The notes: a model not told the origin generated them from the sequence alone. A stretch of DNA of 64,000 nt from Pyrus communis (GCF_963583255.1 NC_084811.1:20045742-20109741); one strand, 5' to 3'. Shown: positions 12,694-24,830, numbered from the stretch's first letter. Numbers and translations are program-made.

Positions 12694-12861
12694 GATTTGA
12701 AGCTTCTTCTTTTCGGCCTCGGAGCGCTTGGCGAGATCGGCGACGAATCGAAACCTTCTGCGAGGGTTTTTGACGAGCGCGACGGCGTTTCTCCATCTCC
12801 TTATAGCCTCCTCCGATGGATTCTTGTTCTCCACCTCGAAGTCCTTCAAGAACTTCTCCAT
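6273..12861 (-). CDS. ACA4: Autoinhibited Ca2+-ATPase (P-type IIB, ACA4/ACA11-like), 7 exons
   Basis: A calmodulin-regulated pump that exports cytosolic Ca2+. The ACA4/11 group acts on vacuolar membranes, although databases often label it plasma-membrane type. The exons, 5' to 3', are 12861-12691, 9904-9850, 9748-7791, 7704-7546, 7406-7235, 7138-6840 and 6578-6273. All have GT-AG borders and phases close, giving 1039 residues. Exon 1 encodes the N-terminal regulatory region ([19 protein letters not shown], residues 21-39), a basic amphipathic calmodulin site. The actuator motif LSGES is at about 292-296 and [11 protein letters not shown] lies in M4. The phosphorylated Asp of CTDKTGTL is at about 459. 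MVTGDN and [10 protein letters not shown] form the hinge, and [21 protein letters not shown] is in M6. The start is the ATG at 12861; a GTG further upstream is not a plausible start. The gene appears intact. Confidence 0.92.
11206..11385. repeat. Tandem duplication, two copies, period 94 bp
   Basis: Both copies begin aaaccaaaaaggaacagaaa and end caagcaacta. They differ by about one base across the shared block, so the duplication is recent. It lies inside intron 1 of the Ca2+-ATPase. Confidence 0.92.
12524..12634 (+). CDS. Small ORF, 36 codons, signal-peptide-like, antisense in ACA intron 1
   Basis: The ORF runs from ATG to TAA. The N-terminus is strongly hydrophobic with a small-residue exit ([16 protein letters not shown]), then a short basic tail rich in Lys, Ser and His. 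This is the layout of a secreted peptide precursor, but it is short and I recognise no family. It lies opposite the Ca2+-ATPase intron, just 3' of its exon 1. It may be chance or a fragment of a larger spliced gene. Confidence 0.2.
   Translation: MLKIVSVSFIFLACFLGSQTIKKANASKHQVTSSRY
12655..12689. repeat. (AG)n microsatellite abutting the 5' splice site of ACA intron 1
   Basis: About 17 AG units on the plus strand read as CT repeats on the transcript. They begin right after the donor GT at 12690-12689, so the +3 to +37 bases of the intron are pure repeat. A donor starting GTCTCT is weak compared with the GTAAGT consensus. Confidence 0.93.
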
Positions 12862-14065
12862 TTCCACACGTTAAGCTCTCTTCTTTTTCTCACACCAGCA
12901 ACACATCCACAGAGAGAAAGAGAGCGAAGAGCAAAAGCGTGGATAGGACGGACGACGAAGATTCCGTACATGTACGCGCAAAAGATATGTGCTGCTGCCT
13001 CCAATTAGTAGAGGACACTTGTAATGTATTGCTGTTGTGGGCATACCATTCAATGGGAAAATATTTTGCTTTTCACATTTTTGGCCTGAAAAGATGTTAA
13101 ACTTTTTCACAATCACATGGTTGATTTTCTAGGCGGACGCCGGACGATACTAGATTGCATAGGGAGTCTTTATTGGCAACCAATTTTGAAGTAAATTCAA
13201 CCAACACGCGTTTCTCTTCAAAAATTCAAATACAAACCAGCAAATTTTTCTCATACTAAATTCCAAATATATCCCTGCAAATAAAATAATAACAAAATTA
13301 AGTAAATAAAAATTAGGTTCTTTGGCTAGAATGATCTATGAGTTCGGTATAACATTTTAGTTTGATCGTAATATTTAAAATCGATAGAACTAGTCCATCA
13401 GTTTGTCCATTATCAATCATTTTGATATAGAACTGGTCTCTTGGTTTGTCTACCATTAATTATTTTGATCATTTTGTAAAAAATCTCCGTTAAATACCCT
13501 TAACTTTACCATATCATTTTCACCTATGTTTACTAAATTGAAGGTATTTTTTTCATTTTGGTTCTTATTTTACATATATTTTTCACGGAATGATAAAAAT
13601 AATTGATTGTGAACAAACTTACAAACCACTTCTATCGATTTCAAATATTGGGTACCAAAGTGAGGGGTAATTCTTGCATAACAAAGTGAGAAGTTATACC
13701 AATTTCAATGACTAAAAAGAGTAATCATCGTCTTCAACGAGCTGAAGCTCATCTGATCCAGGAGGATCTTATGAATAAGATAATATAACTATAATTAATT
13801 ATGTTAAATAAATCTTAATTTTGCATAGTTTTACTACGTCAAGTTTTACGGCTTAAACATCATTGTTATTTTTAGTTAGCTATTATTAGAAAGTCAAAGT
13901 TGTATATAAACATTCGTTTACAAATGAAATGAACAAGCAGAATTAAAAGAAATTCTCTTCTTCTTTCCTTTTGTTTCTCCAAAAGTTCAAGTTTCCCCTC
14001 TCATACTAAAGAAGTCTATCTCCCAAAGAGAAGTTACGACTCTTACTCCTAAAATTAGAAATTAG
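12862..14065. other. 5' leader and promoter side of the Ca2+-ATPase, then AT-rich spacer
   Basis: On the minus strand 12862-12960 is a pyrimidine/purine-skewed stretch expected for the 5' UTR. Beyond it, 13300-13700 holds a dispersed repeat similar to 590-730. I see no gene. ORFs here are short and have no family resemblance. Confidence 0.4.
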
Positions 14066-14547
14066 GGTAAAGTACAAAAAACTACCTTAACTATTGGTGT
14101 CATGACACTTTCATACCTCATCTTTTAAAATTGACAATGTCATACATCATCTTTAGAATTTGTGTATATGTTATACCTTCCATTAGCTTGGCCGTTTATT
14201 TTTCAGTTAAATGCTGACGTGGCATGATCCGAGACCCATTTTTTATTAAAAAATTATTAAAAACAAAAAAAAAATCATTTAATATTATTTAAATGTTACA
14301 ATAATAAAAAAAGTAAAGTTCCCTTTCGTCCCTCCCTCCTCTCTCTCTCTGTCTTCCCCCATCTTCCTGCAACCCAGAAAGAAGAAGGAGAAAGAAAAAA
14401 AAAAAAAAAAAAAATCCAAACCAAACCCAGTTCGTCCCCCCTCCCCCCCCCCCCCAACCACAAACCCAACCTCCTGCAACCCAGAAAGAAAGAGGAGGAA
14501 GAAGAAGAAAAAAAAAAAAAAAAAAAACCAACCCCAACCCAACCCAA

Positions 14548-14582
<35 letters not shown>

Positions 14583-15440
14583 AAAAGAAGAAGAGGAGGA
14601 AGAAGAAGAAGGAAAAAAACAAAAAAAAAATGGGAAACTCAGTTTGTCCTCCCCCCACCACATACCCACCCACCCACCCTGCAAAAGAAAAACCAAGAAG
14701 AAGAAGAAGAAGAGAGAAGGACCAATAAAAACCAGTTCATTCGTCTCCCCCCCCCCTCCCCCCACATACCCACCCTGCAAAAGAAAAACAAGAAGAAGAA
14801 GAGAGAAGGAAAAAACAAAAAAAAAACCCAATTCGTCTATCCCCCCGCACCCACTCTCTTCCCTCCACACCCATTCCCCCCCATTTCTCTGCGCCCAGGT
14901 TCTCAACCTTCAAAATCGGCCTAGCGAAGGTTTCCCGATTCCACCTCAACGAATCTGGGTTTTTTTTTTTTTTTTTTGGATTGCATGTAATGGGTGCAGA
15001 GGGTGGATGCGGAGAGTGGGTGCGGGGAGAAGAGGGGGTGGGGAGCAGGGAAAACAAATTGTTTTTTTTTTTCTCTTCTTTTTTTCTGGGTTGCAGTTGC
15101 AGGAAGGGAGAAGAAGATGAAGATCAGGAGAAGAGAGAGAGAAGGGGGGAAGGGGACGAACTGATGTTGTGATGTTGGGTTTTTTTTTATTTTTTAAATA
15201 ACTTTTATTTATTATTTTAATATTTAAAAAATACTAAATGATTTTTTTTAGTTTTCAATAAAAAATGGGTCATGGATCAAGACACATCAGCATTTAACTG
15301 AGAAATAAACGGCCAAGCTAACAGAAGGTATAACATTGACACAAATTCGTAAGATGAGGTATGACATTGTCAATTTTAAAAAATGTACTCTACGAATGCG
15401 TCACTGTAACGGTAAAAGGAAGTACTCTACAAGAGCGTCA
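14066..15440. mobile_element. Long-TIR element (MULE-like or foldback) with homopolymer core
   Basis: The arms at about 14090-14300 and 15190-15400 are reverse complements. For example ggccgtttatttttcagtta (near 14190) and taactgagaaataaacggcc (near 15300) match with one change, and the match continues for some 200 bp. The core has no coding sense. It has repeated blocks beginning cctgcaacccagaaag or cctgcaaaagaaaaa, separated by A runs and C runs. One such block is inverted near the right arm (gggttgcagttgcagg). The long arms fit a non-autonomous Mutator-like element. No target duplication was resolved because the outer edges are degraded. Confidence 0.7.
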
Positions 15441-15757
15441 TTGTTTCAAGAAACATCGTAGTCGTCGATCACGATATTTAGCAATGCAATTTGAGTTAGG
15501 TTTCCTCAACTTCAATCTGCCAGTTGCAAATTGCAAAGAGAAAGAAAGAGGCGAATGAGATAGGACAAGGAAGCTTGTTCTTATCGAACATGGAGTCGTC
15601 GTAAGGTTAAAAGGGTTGAGGCAAAAGGGTTCAGATTTCATGGTTGGGTGAGTTAAGTATGGTTGGGTGAACTTAAAGTTAAAAGGGTAATATGGGAAGT
15701 TTAGTCATAATTTTTTTTAATTAAATAGGTGAACTCATTTTAAATTGGGTGTTAACA

Positions 15758-16149
15758 GCATCTCTAAAGGAGATGTCAAATTTAAAGCATCAAAATGATA
15801 TTTGATCACTTATGTGGCAATTTGACATTTTGTACAATTTTTTTGCTTCACTAATATTTTAAATAATAATGTCATTCTATAATTTTTTTTTTTCCATCGC
15901 TTTGTAGAGTCCAATTATTAAGACAACCAATCTAATACTTAAAACACCCAAAATTTATTATATATTGCATCACCTTTATTGAAGAATTATAAAAATAAAT
16001 TTGACAGCTACTGTCAAATTTGATAGTAGAAGGCTTTGCCTTCAATTGACTCAAGACAAGTAAGAAATTGAAGCTCGATTGGAGAGAGATTGCTGCCATA
16101 TTTACTGTTATATGTCTATCTGACAGTTTTGACATCACTTTTAGAGATG
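15758..16149. mobile_element. MITE with 22-bp TIRs
   Basis: The left end is catctctaaaggagatgtca and the right end, reversed, is catctctaaaagtgatgtca, with two differences. The 390 bp between is AT-rich with no ORF. The edges are close to an aaca motif on both sides, but a clean target duplication is not visible. Confidence 0.65.
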
Positions 16150-16586
16150 AACAATAAAAAGAAATTATTAAAAAATAGACAAATAAAAAAGGTACACTTT
16201 TCTTTGTAGTTTAATATTTTTACGGTGTAATTTGTACCACGTTTGTCTTACGTAGGGAAGTATCCAACACTTTAAAAAAAGAACTTTGGAAAGAGGGGCG
16301 GAAATGCCGTTAACCTAAAGTATGAAATGATACATCATTAAAAAATGATAGGGAAAGGCACCTCAATGTCCCTATCCAAAGTTTGGACAAACACTAATGA
16401 GTTAAAAAACTTTCTTGTAACGCATCATCAAACGTTGGGAATTGGATGAGAGCATCCTCTTCCATCCCCGTACACTTTCAATGCCGGGTTTGGCCCTCTT
16501 TCCACTATCTTTTGAGCTGCTCCTCCTCCACCTGGCCCTTTTCTTTTATACAATAATATATTTATATTAAATTTGAAAAATAAGAG

Positions 16587-16790
16587 TTCGTTTAAAAGTG
16601 TTTTTAAAATGATTAAAAGTGTTTTTTATGAAAATATTTTGGAAATCAGTTCTTAATAAAAATGCAAGTAAATCCTGAAAAAGCACTTAAAATATTTCCT
16701 CGAAGAATCACATAACTGGTGTTTCTTGCATAAATGACTAAAAACGATTTCAGTTATTTTAAAGGCATTTCCAAATAAGTCCTAAATTGG
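16587..16790. mobile_element. Short MITE-like element with degenerate TIRs
   Basis: The left end reads gttcgtttaaaagtgttttt and the reversed right end gacttatttggaaatgcctt, followed on both sides by ttaaaatrayt(g/a)aa-like sequence. Small inverted elements with this kind of end are common in plant spacers. The family is unknown. Confidence 0.45.
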
Positions 16791-18105
16791 TAACGAACTC
16801 ATCATCTACGAAATTCGAACCTAAAACTCTCACTTACAAATAAAGAAGAATAACATTACACTAAGTGACAACATTCCTAAACTAGAAGAAAGTTTGTATC
16901 CTAAATTTGTAGACAAAATTTTGTAAACTTTTTTTTATTATTGGACTAGATTTTGTGAACTAAATGACATGAAAATTGATGATTAGATTATTACTTAAGT
17001 GTTAATTAAATTAACGTGCTTATTTCTTATTTGTGACAAATCATTTAGTTTTCAAATTTAGTTTAAAAATGTAGTCTCTCTAGCATTACCCAATGTTTAT
17101 TAGACCATCTTGAGGGGATGACATTTGGAAGGCAATTTTTGTTCCACTTTAGCGGTGTTTTGTCTATTCCATCAAATTTGTTGACGCACGTCCATATGGC
17201 AAAAATGAGATGGGTATACCTGTCAAATTCCATCTTAATTTATTAATTAAAAAAATGAATGAGTGATGTTATCTTGCCACCCACATTTGAATGAATTTTC
17301 TAATTTCAAATGACTGATATGGACATTAATTATCGTCTTTTGTGTTATTTCCTTTATAACAAACGGTTGGGCGTGATAACTCCCACGTTCTGTTTAAAAA
17401 CGATTTGTCTACCTTAAACCGCAACTCATCTTTCCATCTCTTTTCCTTCAGAGAAAGCAACAACAACAAAAAAAATAATAATAATGGACTTAGAAGATAA
17501 CTATTTCATTGAAGAGGTAAAAGTTGACGCTTCTATGAAAGAGGTTGAAGATTATATTTCTATTGAAGAGGTAGAAGAATAATTTTGGGTGTTGGTCATT
17601 TGAATTTGCCGCATTGTGCATTTGAATTTGTCGTTGTAGAAGTTTTTCTTTTAAATTTGAATACCTTTTGTGGTTTTCCATTAGGATTTGCATACCTTGG
17701 TGGCATTGAATTTATATTTGATTTTGCCTACTATATTACGATTAGTATTAGCACAGCTTTTGCCATCAAACTTTTTAATTTGAATTCGCATACTTATGTT
17801 CTTATTCGCACAAATTTATAATTTCATAAATTTATATATATATATATATATATTAAAGGTTATTTGGGAATAAAAGTTGGTGGGGAAATAACTTTTTAGT
17901 TTTTTTACTCTTTAAGGTGGGTGGAAAAATAAAACAATGAAGTGGGTCTAGAAGCTCTCAAATGAAAAAATGAACTGGCTTTGTTGATATGCAAATATGT
18001 AGGATGTTTTTACAGTTGACAGAATCATAATGTATCAGGGACTCGAATTATGAAATAAAATATTTTTTTAAGACCATCTCCAAATCTAATTTCAAATAGA
18101 CTTGG
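16791..18105. other. AT-rich spacer with SINE-like remnant and (TA)n
   Basis: Bases 16795-16870 resemble part of the SINE-like repeat at 41780-41945. A (TA)n run sits at 17832-17853. One short acidic ORF is listed separately. I see no other gene. A gaccatctt/gaccatctc motif occurs near both 17104 and 18071, as at the start of the element at 21829. Confidence 0.4.
17484..17582 (+). CDS. Short acidic ORF, 32 aa, unknown
   Basis: A 32-residue ORF with an internal repeat: FIEEVKV and SIEEVEE flank MKEVEDY. It is preceded by a leader-like stretch with caacaacaac and aataataataatg. It could be the first exon of a degraded transposon gene. I recognise no family. Confidence 0.15.
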   Translation: MDLEDNYFIEEVKVDASMKEVEDYISIEEVEE

Positions 18106-21100
18106 TAATTTCTTACATGATCCATTAACACGACACGAAAATAATGGGTTTTGGATCGACACGATAATTAATCGGATCGTTATCGGGTCACATGATAAGA
18201 ACCAGTTAATAACGGGTCCTTAACAGATTTACATGAGAATGACACGCATGTAACTATTTTTGACACATTAAGAAAAAAGTTATTTTGATGATTTTAATTT
18301 TTTAAACTACTAAAAAAACTTACTATAAACTACAATAGCCATATTGTGTGTATACATATTGTATATTAAATGTGTATTCTTGTATTATTTATATAAATTT
18401 AAAATTTTAAGTTTTATTTATTTATTTAATTTTTATAGTATATTATAGGCAAAGAGTGAGATTAAAAAAATTATAAAACACATTAAAAATAAAAATATCA
18501 AGTAATTTAAAAATACTAAATACATTAAAAATATTATAATAATTAACAAATACGACAAAATATGCAAACGCTTGTGATCGCATTCTCTAAGCTTTGAGGA
18601 TGGGTGCATCATCGTTTGAATTTTTAAAACCATAAAAACTGTGATGATACGTCTCTAATTTTACGATTTTATAAATTTTAAATGAGTGAATTGATGAAAA
18701 CGGCCTTATAGACGAGGATGTTGACTTTCGTTGACCATCTTTTCATGACGTGTACAAGCTACTATTTAAGTATATTCTTGAAGTACTCAACGATACAAAC
18801 ATGTAGGCGTAAGCAGAATCGAATTTGGAGTTACGATGAATATTTTACAAAACATTGAATGCGGAGGGCAAATTGGTAATTTCATGCTTAGAGATATTTG
18901 GTATTATTTTGTGACATGTGGGGCCCACACCCCATTCCTTCACCTCTCCCGTGTCTCCCTATCTCTCGTGACACTCTCTCATTTTTTTGTCAAATCTCAC
19001 TCCTCCCACTCCTCCACTAGATGACTGCCACATCACTCTTTTCTCCCTCTAGGCTCTAACCCTCTCAGCCCTCTCCTCTCTCAGCTCCGTCTTCTCTATT
19101 TCTCCGTGCTCTCTGTGCAACGCAGGGCAACGATCCCCATCGCCGTTAAATGTGTACTCTGACGAGTCCTCAGGTCACCACCACTCTGTCTCTCTCTCTC
19201 TTCTGTTCTCATTCATTCCCCTTTATCTTTTCTTGACCTCTCTCCTTAACTTTCTTCTCTCTCGGTGAAACACAGAGAAGTTGCAGTGGCCAACACCACC
19301 GCCAGCCACTCACGGCAATGGCCATTCTGGCGAGCCAGATCACACCACCTCGTCATTCAGCTCGCCATCTTTTCTTACAAACTCTGTCTTGTTTTTTTGC
19401 TTCTCGATCCACAGATGTACTGCCCCACCGCCACCCAATCTCGCTAACTTCGGCGAGATTTCCAGTTCTACGATCAAGGTAAGCCTTAGATCATCTCTGC
19501 CCTCTCTCATGTAATGATTCAGAAGTAATGTTGACGTTAGATGTCTGTTTTGGTGGGGTTTCATACATAAATGATTCGGGGAAAGAAACTCATTTTCAAG
19601 GAGAACCGTGGCCATTAGGCCATATTCATGCCATTTTTTTCAATCAATGCCGACCTTGCCTCAGCCTTAAATGGTATATCTATGTTCCTCACATTCCTAG
19701 CTTTTATTTAGTTCTTGAATTACTGATTTTGGCTGAGAAATAAGCTCGTTTGGAGCTCTGGAAGTTGGACCAAAAACCTGCAAAATTGCAGGAACTCATG
19801 AGGAAGCCGAGTATGTACGTACTCGATGGCACGTGGGTGCGTGTGGATGTGTGGAATGGTCGACATGTGCGGCACGTGGAGGAACCCAAGGTCTCTCCTC
19901 AGGTTTCTTGACGTGCCAAACCCAAATTCGCCTTTCGTTTTCCAAAATTCAATCATTTTAAAATAGTTCCTTTAGTAGCTGTAGTTTGTACGAAAACGCG
20001 TTTATATGTTAGTACGTTATGTATTTACATAAATGGTTTTGTTTCTAGGCGAAACACATTGCAAGGACTCTCGATGCTACGAGGCGGGTTTGACTCTACA
20101 ACATGATTTGGCTCCCTTAATTATGTGCAAGGAATTTCCACCCATCAATAAATGGACCATTTGTTACGGAAAAACCTAAAAAGAATTTTTTCTACAAGTC
20201 TTCTCGAGGCATCTGAGCTAATTTTATTGAAATTTTTGTGCGTATCGCGATGCTCCTTGCTTTTGCCGTGGGGTTCGTCTTTTCTTTGGTATATACACAT
20301 TTATTTAAGTTTCCATGTATACATCTAATCATGAATTTTCTATATGATTGCCGTAAGTAAATTAATGTCTATAGGAAATGGCGTAACAGAGAGAATTAGG
20401 AAAGCATTATAAATCTTACGGGATGCCTTAATCATATTTATGGTCATGAATAGTAATATATATTGACTAGAATTGTTGAATTGTTGTGGCATGCTTATAT
20501 TTAAGTTATTTGCTCATCATTGTTGCACCGGTGTTAGTACTTGCCCGGTCATGATTAGTCTTTCACGTGTATGTGCACATCGCACCATACGCACACTTTG
20601 GTTCCATTGTAGGTGCCAGTCCTGTCGTATAGGTTGCAATAAGCAACTCCGACTCGTATGTGTTGCGCATAGCGTCAATCTTCACATGATTGTAGTACTT
20701 GAGAATATATCATTATTACACACAATCATGTTCATGTCAGAATATCTCTACATGAACTCGTGTGTCAGCATCTGTCAATGAGCATTCGATGTGATATGTT
20801 TAATTATGCAAAAATATGTGATTACGGATGTCATATACTCATTTACGAAAGTTGTGACGTATGGCATCCTTGAAATATTGCTACATTTGGTAAGCATTTT
20901 TATACTATACGTAGTATGTATATTTTGGAAACTATACTTCTTTTACAGCGAGGGGTTATTATGTTTTCGAAAAGGTTTTTATAAAACTTTTATTTTTAGG
21001 CCAAGTCACCTTTGATTTTCATCCCTCCAGGTTTAGCAGCTGAACTTTTGTATCAACGAGGATGCTTGAAAAATCTGGTATTGGAGACTACCTCTGATGG

Positions 21101-21815
21101 TATAATTCTCAATTCACTCTACTGTACATTACTTATGCTCTGACATCACATGTGAAATGGGTTCATTCCCGCTCACCAGCGCACTCTTGTTTTTAGGCAC
21201 TTTTAGATTTAAATTTATTCACATTTTCTACATCACTACACTTTATAGCTTCGTCACCTTCCAGATGTCAGCCAACATCGCTCGATTCAGAGTCCTAGTG
21301 GACATTCCGGGTAGGGGTGTGTCACAAACCCTCATGAATATTATTTTTAAGGGAGTTCAAAATAAACAAAGTTTATGATCATGAATGTACAAGTCTGAAA
21401 CTTGTGAAATCCCATATAAACGCTCATGATGTACTAATGTTTTAATTAGGCTCTTATTTTGGAGTATGTAATACTTGAAAGACAAATGTTATTTTATTTT
21501 TTTTATTTTTTTATTTTTATGTTGTGAAGTAATATTTTTGTAACGATATAGTATGCATATACTAATTTAGTATTATGTTTTTCATTTTTTTTTTGTCAAA
21601 TTATGTTTTCATTTTCATTAATTATTGATTTAAAATATATTTTCTTTAACGGGTCTGGTCGAGTCATATACTAACGGGTCAATTTCGGGTCGGGTCATAT
21701 TACCCGTTTATATTAACGGGTGTTACACGACACGACCCATTAAAATATCAAGTATGTCACGAAAACGACACGAACATGAAAAGCACGACAAGGATGTCAG
21801 GTCTAATCGCAAAGC
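18106..21815. mobile_element. Non-coding element with inverted subterminal repeats (hAT-like or unclassified)
   Basis: The ends at 18106-18240 and 21640-21815 carry inverted, repeated motifs: cattaacacgacacga on the left, cacgacacgacccatta on the right, and several acgggt/acccgt words in each. Such gapped acgggtc repeats are typical of subterminal regions of plant DNA transposons. The 3.5 kb between contains a CT-rich, leader-like block (18920-19270) and AT-rich DNA but no recognisable transposase. It is either a large non-autonomous element or two related ends that flank an older insertion. Confidence 0.45.
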
Positions 21816-21828
21816 TCTTATGTTTTTT

Positions 21829-22357
21829 TAGACCATCTCCAACTCATGGGGATAAAGCTTAAGAATTTAAGCCAAAAAATTTTAAATTATAACTCAGAAA
21901 CTGCTTTTCTCCTTCAATGGATATGACTTAAAATTTTAGCCAACAATTATTAAATAATGATTTAATTTATGTAGTTTATCGTAATTTATTTTTATGAACA
22001 TTTTAATATAAAAATATTAAAAATTTGGTAAATAATTAAAAATCATACAAATACTTAGGTATTATAAAGTTTTAAGTGAAATTATTTTAAACGTTAGATT
22101 TAATTTTGGGCCATTAAATCTTTTTTAATCTTTAGGTTTGATCTTATTAAGTCACAGCCGTTAGATTATAAATAAAAAAATAAAAATAAAATGTTTGAAA
22201 TATGACAATTTGATGAGTCCAAAATAATTTAAGTTAGGCTTAATTTCTAAAAGGGATCTAGCCTATAAATATATATATATTTTCCGCAAAGCTTATTTTA
22301 ATCTAATGGTTGAAGATGGGTTGGAGGAAATTTTAAGCTTTATCGGCGATGGTTTTA
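21829..22357. mobile_element. MITE with gaccatctccaac-type ends
   Basis: The left end is gaccatctccaactcatgggg followed by ataaagcttaag. The right end reversed is aaccatcgccgataaagctt. Both ends share the ccatc and ataaagcttaa words. The 530 bp inside is AT-rich and non-coding. Confidence 0.5.
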
Positions 22358-22936
22358 AGGAGGTGCAAACTGCAAAGCTTGGATCTCGCCCAAGGAGTTG
22401 TTGGAGACCTTGCAAACTGGTTGCAAATCTCAACCCATCAAATCAAATCTCATATGCTAGCTCTTAATTTGTAGTTTTAATTCATAGGGAAGAGGGAGGA
22501 TAAGTGGTGACAACGATGGCGGCATCAAGCAATTTATTTCCTAGAATTTCGAGAACGAATCGAAAGCCTTTGTCTTCTACCTCTGTCCCCGACGTATCAT
22601 CATGTTTAGCTTTGAAAAGTCAACAAAGAGCTTTTGGAGCCTATCATCTCCAATCTCCCATTGGAGGAGCTCCAGACCGAATCCGTCTGTCTGCTCTAGA
22701 ATCCCCTACCCATCAATCCGAATCCGTCCCAAAATTAAGATGACAAAAGTGCCCTGCAGCCCTTCAATCTCAGCCGCGTGATCCTAACCCCAGATAGATA
22801 TTTCCGTCATTTTAGCACCCTAAGGGCAGCCTTATGAAGAATCTAGGAAAGCCCATCAAACACATAATGGGCGGCCCAAAACAAAGTAACCCAACCCCCA
22901 AAACACACTAACCCACCCAGCCCCAATTTGATGGTA
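22358..22936 (+). CDS. Possible gene fragment with transit-peptide-like ORF at 22516-22743
   Basis: The ORF from ATG 22516 to TGA 22743 encodes 75 residues rich in Ser, Arg and Pro with few acidic residues near the N-terminus (MAASSNLFPRISRTNRKPLS), like a plastid transit peptide. The base composition is less AT-rich than the surroundings. No downstream exon was found and I recognise no product, so it may be a lost gene's first exon. Confidence 0.22.
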
Positions 22937-23025
22937 GTGACGTAAACAAAGTAAAATCAAGTGGCAAAGAATTGACTGTAGATAAGCTACAGTCGATTCA
23001 CTCCTCAACTTTAGATACTGTCTGT
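22937..23025. repeat. Dispersed hairpin repeat, copy 1
   Basis: This contains aagtggcaaagaattgactg, then tagataagctacagtcgatt, then ctcctcaactttaga. The same order occurs at 45664-45740. The gactgta...tacagtc words form a short hairpin. It is probably a fragment of a small DNA transposon. Confidence 0.6.
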
Positions 23026-23329
23026 GTGTAGAATGTCGACTACTTGTTTTATATTAATGTCTTCATGTGTTTTGTTTAATGTAGAAAACTAACAAGGAAA
23101 TTGAATTATAGAAGTCGTAGCTCATATTCATCCATTGACAGCTTATAAACATATTGGATTACAAAAAGTCCTACTGGGATACAAAGTACTCCCATCTATA
23201 TCTCAAATAAAAGATGACATAAATCAACATGATTTGGTTTGTTTACAAAGGGCGGATTAGATTGGGACAAGGTCTCTTGTTTAACATTTTATATATGAAG
23301 ATGAGAAATTGAAAGTTTTTATCTTCTTT

Positions 23330-24390
23330 TAACGGTTATTTTGGCTCCAATTTTGATGATTTTTAACGGTTATAAACGAAAAATCACAATTTAACGGTTA
23401 TTTTGGCTCCAATTTTGATGATTTTTTCCAGCTACACTCCTCGAGCCTATAAGAATGGAATGAATGAATTCGATCTTCAATTTAAAATATTTACATTAGT
23501 GGATACCACAAAATCTTATTTTATACTTAATGGAAATATAATATTAACTCTAAGTGTTTGTTTAATCTACCATTTTGACGCGATATGCATTCTACGAAAC
23601 TTTTTTCAACGATCCAACCGTCAAACTTATTTGTACACACTTCAAGATTGCATACGTAAAAAATCGTAAAAACAAACATTCAGAGATTACGTAACAGAAC
23701 AAAAGTTTTCGACAGTTATAAACGAAAAATCATAATTTAACGGTTATTTCAGCTCCGATTTTGATGATTTTTTATAGTTACACTCCTCGACCCTATAAGA
23801 ATGCATTGAACAAATTCGATCTTCAATTTAAAATATTTACACTAGTGGATACCACAAAATCTTATTTTATACTTGATGGGGAAGTATAACATTAACTCTA
23901 AGTGTTTGTTTAATCTACCGTTTTGATGCGATACGCATTCTACGAAACGTTTTTTAACGATTCAACCGTCAAACTTATTTGTACACACTCCGAGATTGCA
24001 TACGTAAAAAATCACAAAAAACAAACATTCAAAGATTGGGTAATAGAACAAAAGTTTTCGACGGTTATAAACGAAAAATCACAATTTAACGGTTATTTTA
24101 GCTCCTATTTTAATGATTTTTTACAGCTACACTCCTCGATCTTATAAGAATGCAATGAAAGAATTTGATCTTCAATTTAAAATATTTACACTAGTGGATA
24201 AATGTTATTTTATATTTAATGGAAGTATAACATTAACTCTTAAGTGTTTGTTAAATCTATCAATTTGATAGAATATGCATTCTACAAAATTAGTTTCAAA
24301 GATCCAACCGTCAAATATGTTCGTATATTCTCCGAGATACCATGTGTAAAAAATTGGAAAAAAAAAAACATTAAGAGATTATTCTAGCGG
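23330..24390. repeat. Tandem array, three units of about 347 bp
   Basis: Each unit holds, in order, aaaatcacaatttaacggtt, a gctccaattttgatgatttt block, acactcctcga, gatcttcaatttaaaatatt, ctaagtgtttgtttaatcta, and gatccaaccgtcaaac. Units start near 23382, 23728 and 24076. The third is the most diverged at its right end. There is no lasting ORF, and the short ORFs in it are by-products. It could be subterminal repeats of the CACTA-like element to its right or an independent satellite. Confidence 0.85.
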
Positions 24391-24439
24391 CCGTCCAATA
24401 TTTTGCTTTGTTCATGTTGGTTATATTCGACCGGGCCAT

Positions 24440-24811
24440 GAGCGAACAAAAAATATTTAAAACATGTGTTTATTTATTTATTTTTAATCAATATAACATT
24501 TTAAAATAATAAAATAAGACATGATAGAGTACACCAGATGTTCATGTGTGTTTATGTGTCAGACAATGTGCTGTGACGCATTGAAAAAAATTGTTTGAAT
24601 TTCTTTGTATCTTGTTGCTTGCCTATGAAGGAGCATAATCCTTATTACAAAAATGATAGAGCTTCAGATTGTAGTCTGTTGTTTTATTCTCTCAGAAAAT
24701 TTATGGCTCGTGGGAATTGGGTTCATTAGACTATAGGGTCATGAGTGGAAAAAAAATATTTAAAATATGTGTTTATTTATTTATTTTTAATCAATATAAC
24801 ATTTTAAAATA
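24440..24811. repeat. Direct repeats of about 70 bp, about 300 bp apart
   Basis: The blocks at about 24440-24510 and 24739-24811 share aaatatttaaaa(c/t)atgtgt and then the same tttatttatttatttttaat and caatataacattttaaaata stretches. About 230 bp of unrelated sequence lies between. This looks like a local duplication or a partly deleted insertion. Confidence 0.75.
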
Positions 24812-24830
24812 ATAAAATTTTAATTTCTGT

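Noticed and set aside
14285..15172. Long ORFs of Phe/Gly/Pro/Lys runs on both strands
   Set aside because: They are translations of homopolymer and GAA/CTT runs inside the long-TIR element; no domain, and they overlap in several frames.
19265..19514. Overlapping short ORFs after the CT-rich leader
   Set aside because: No family resemblance, no splice-supported continuation, and they lie within the putative mobile element.
23330..24390. CRISPR-like array
   Set aside because: The units are 347 bp, contiguous and without short unique spacers, in plant nuclear DNA.
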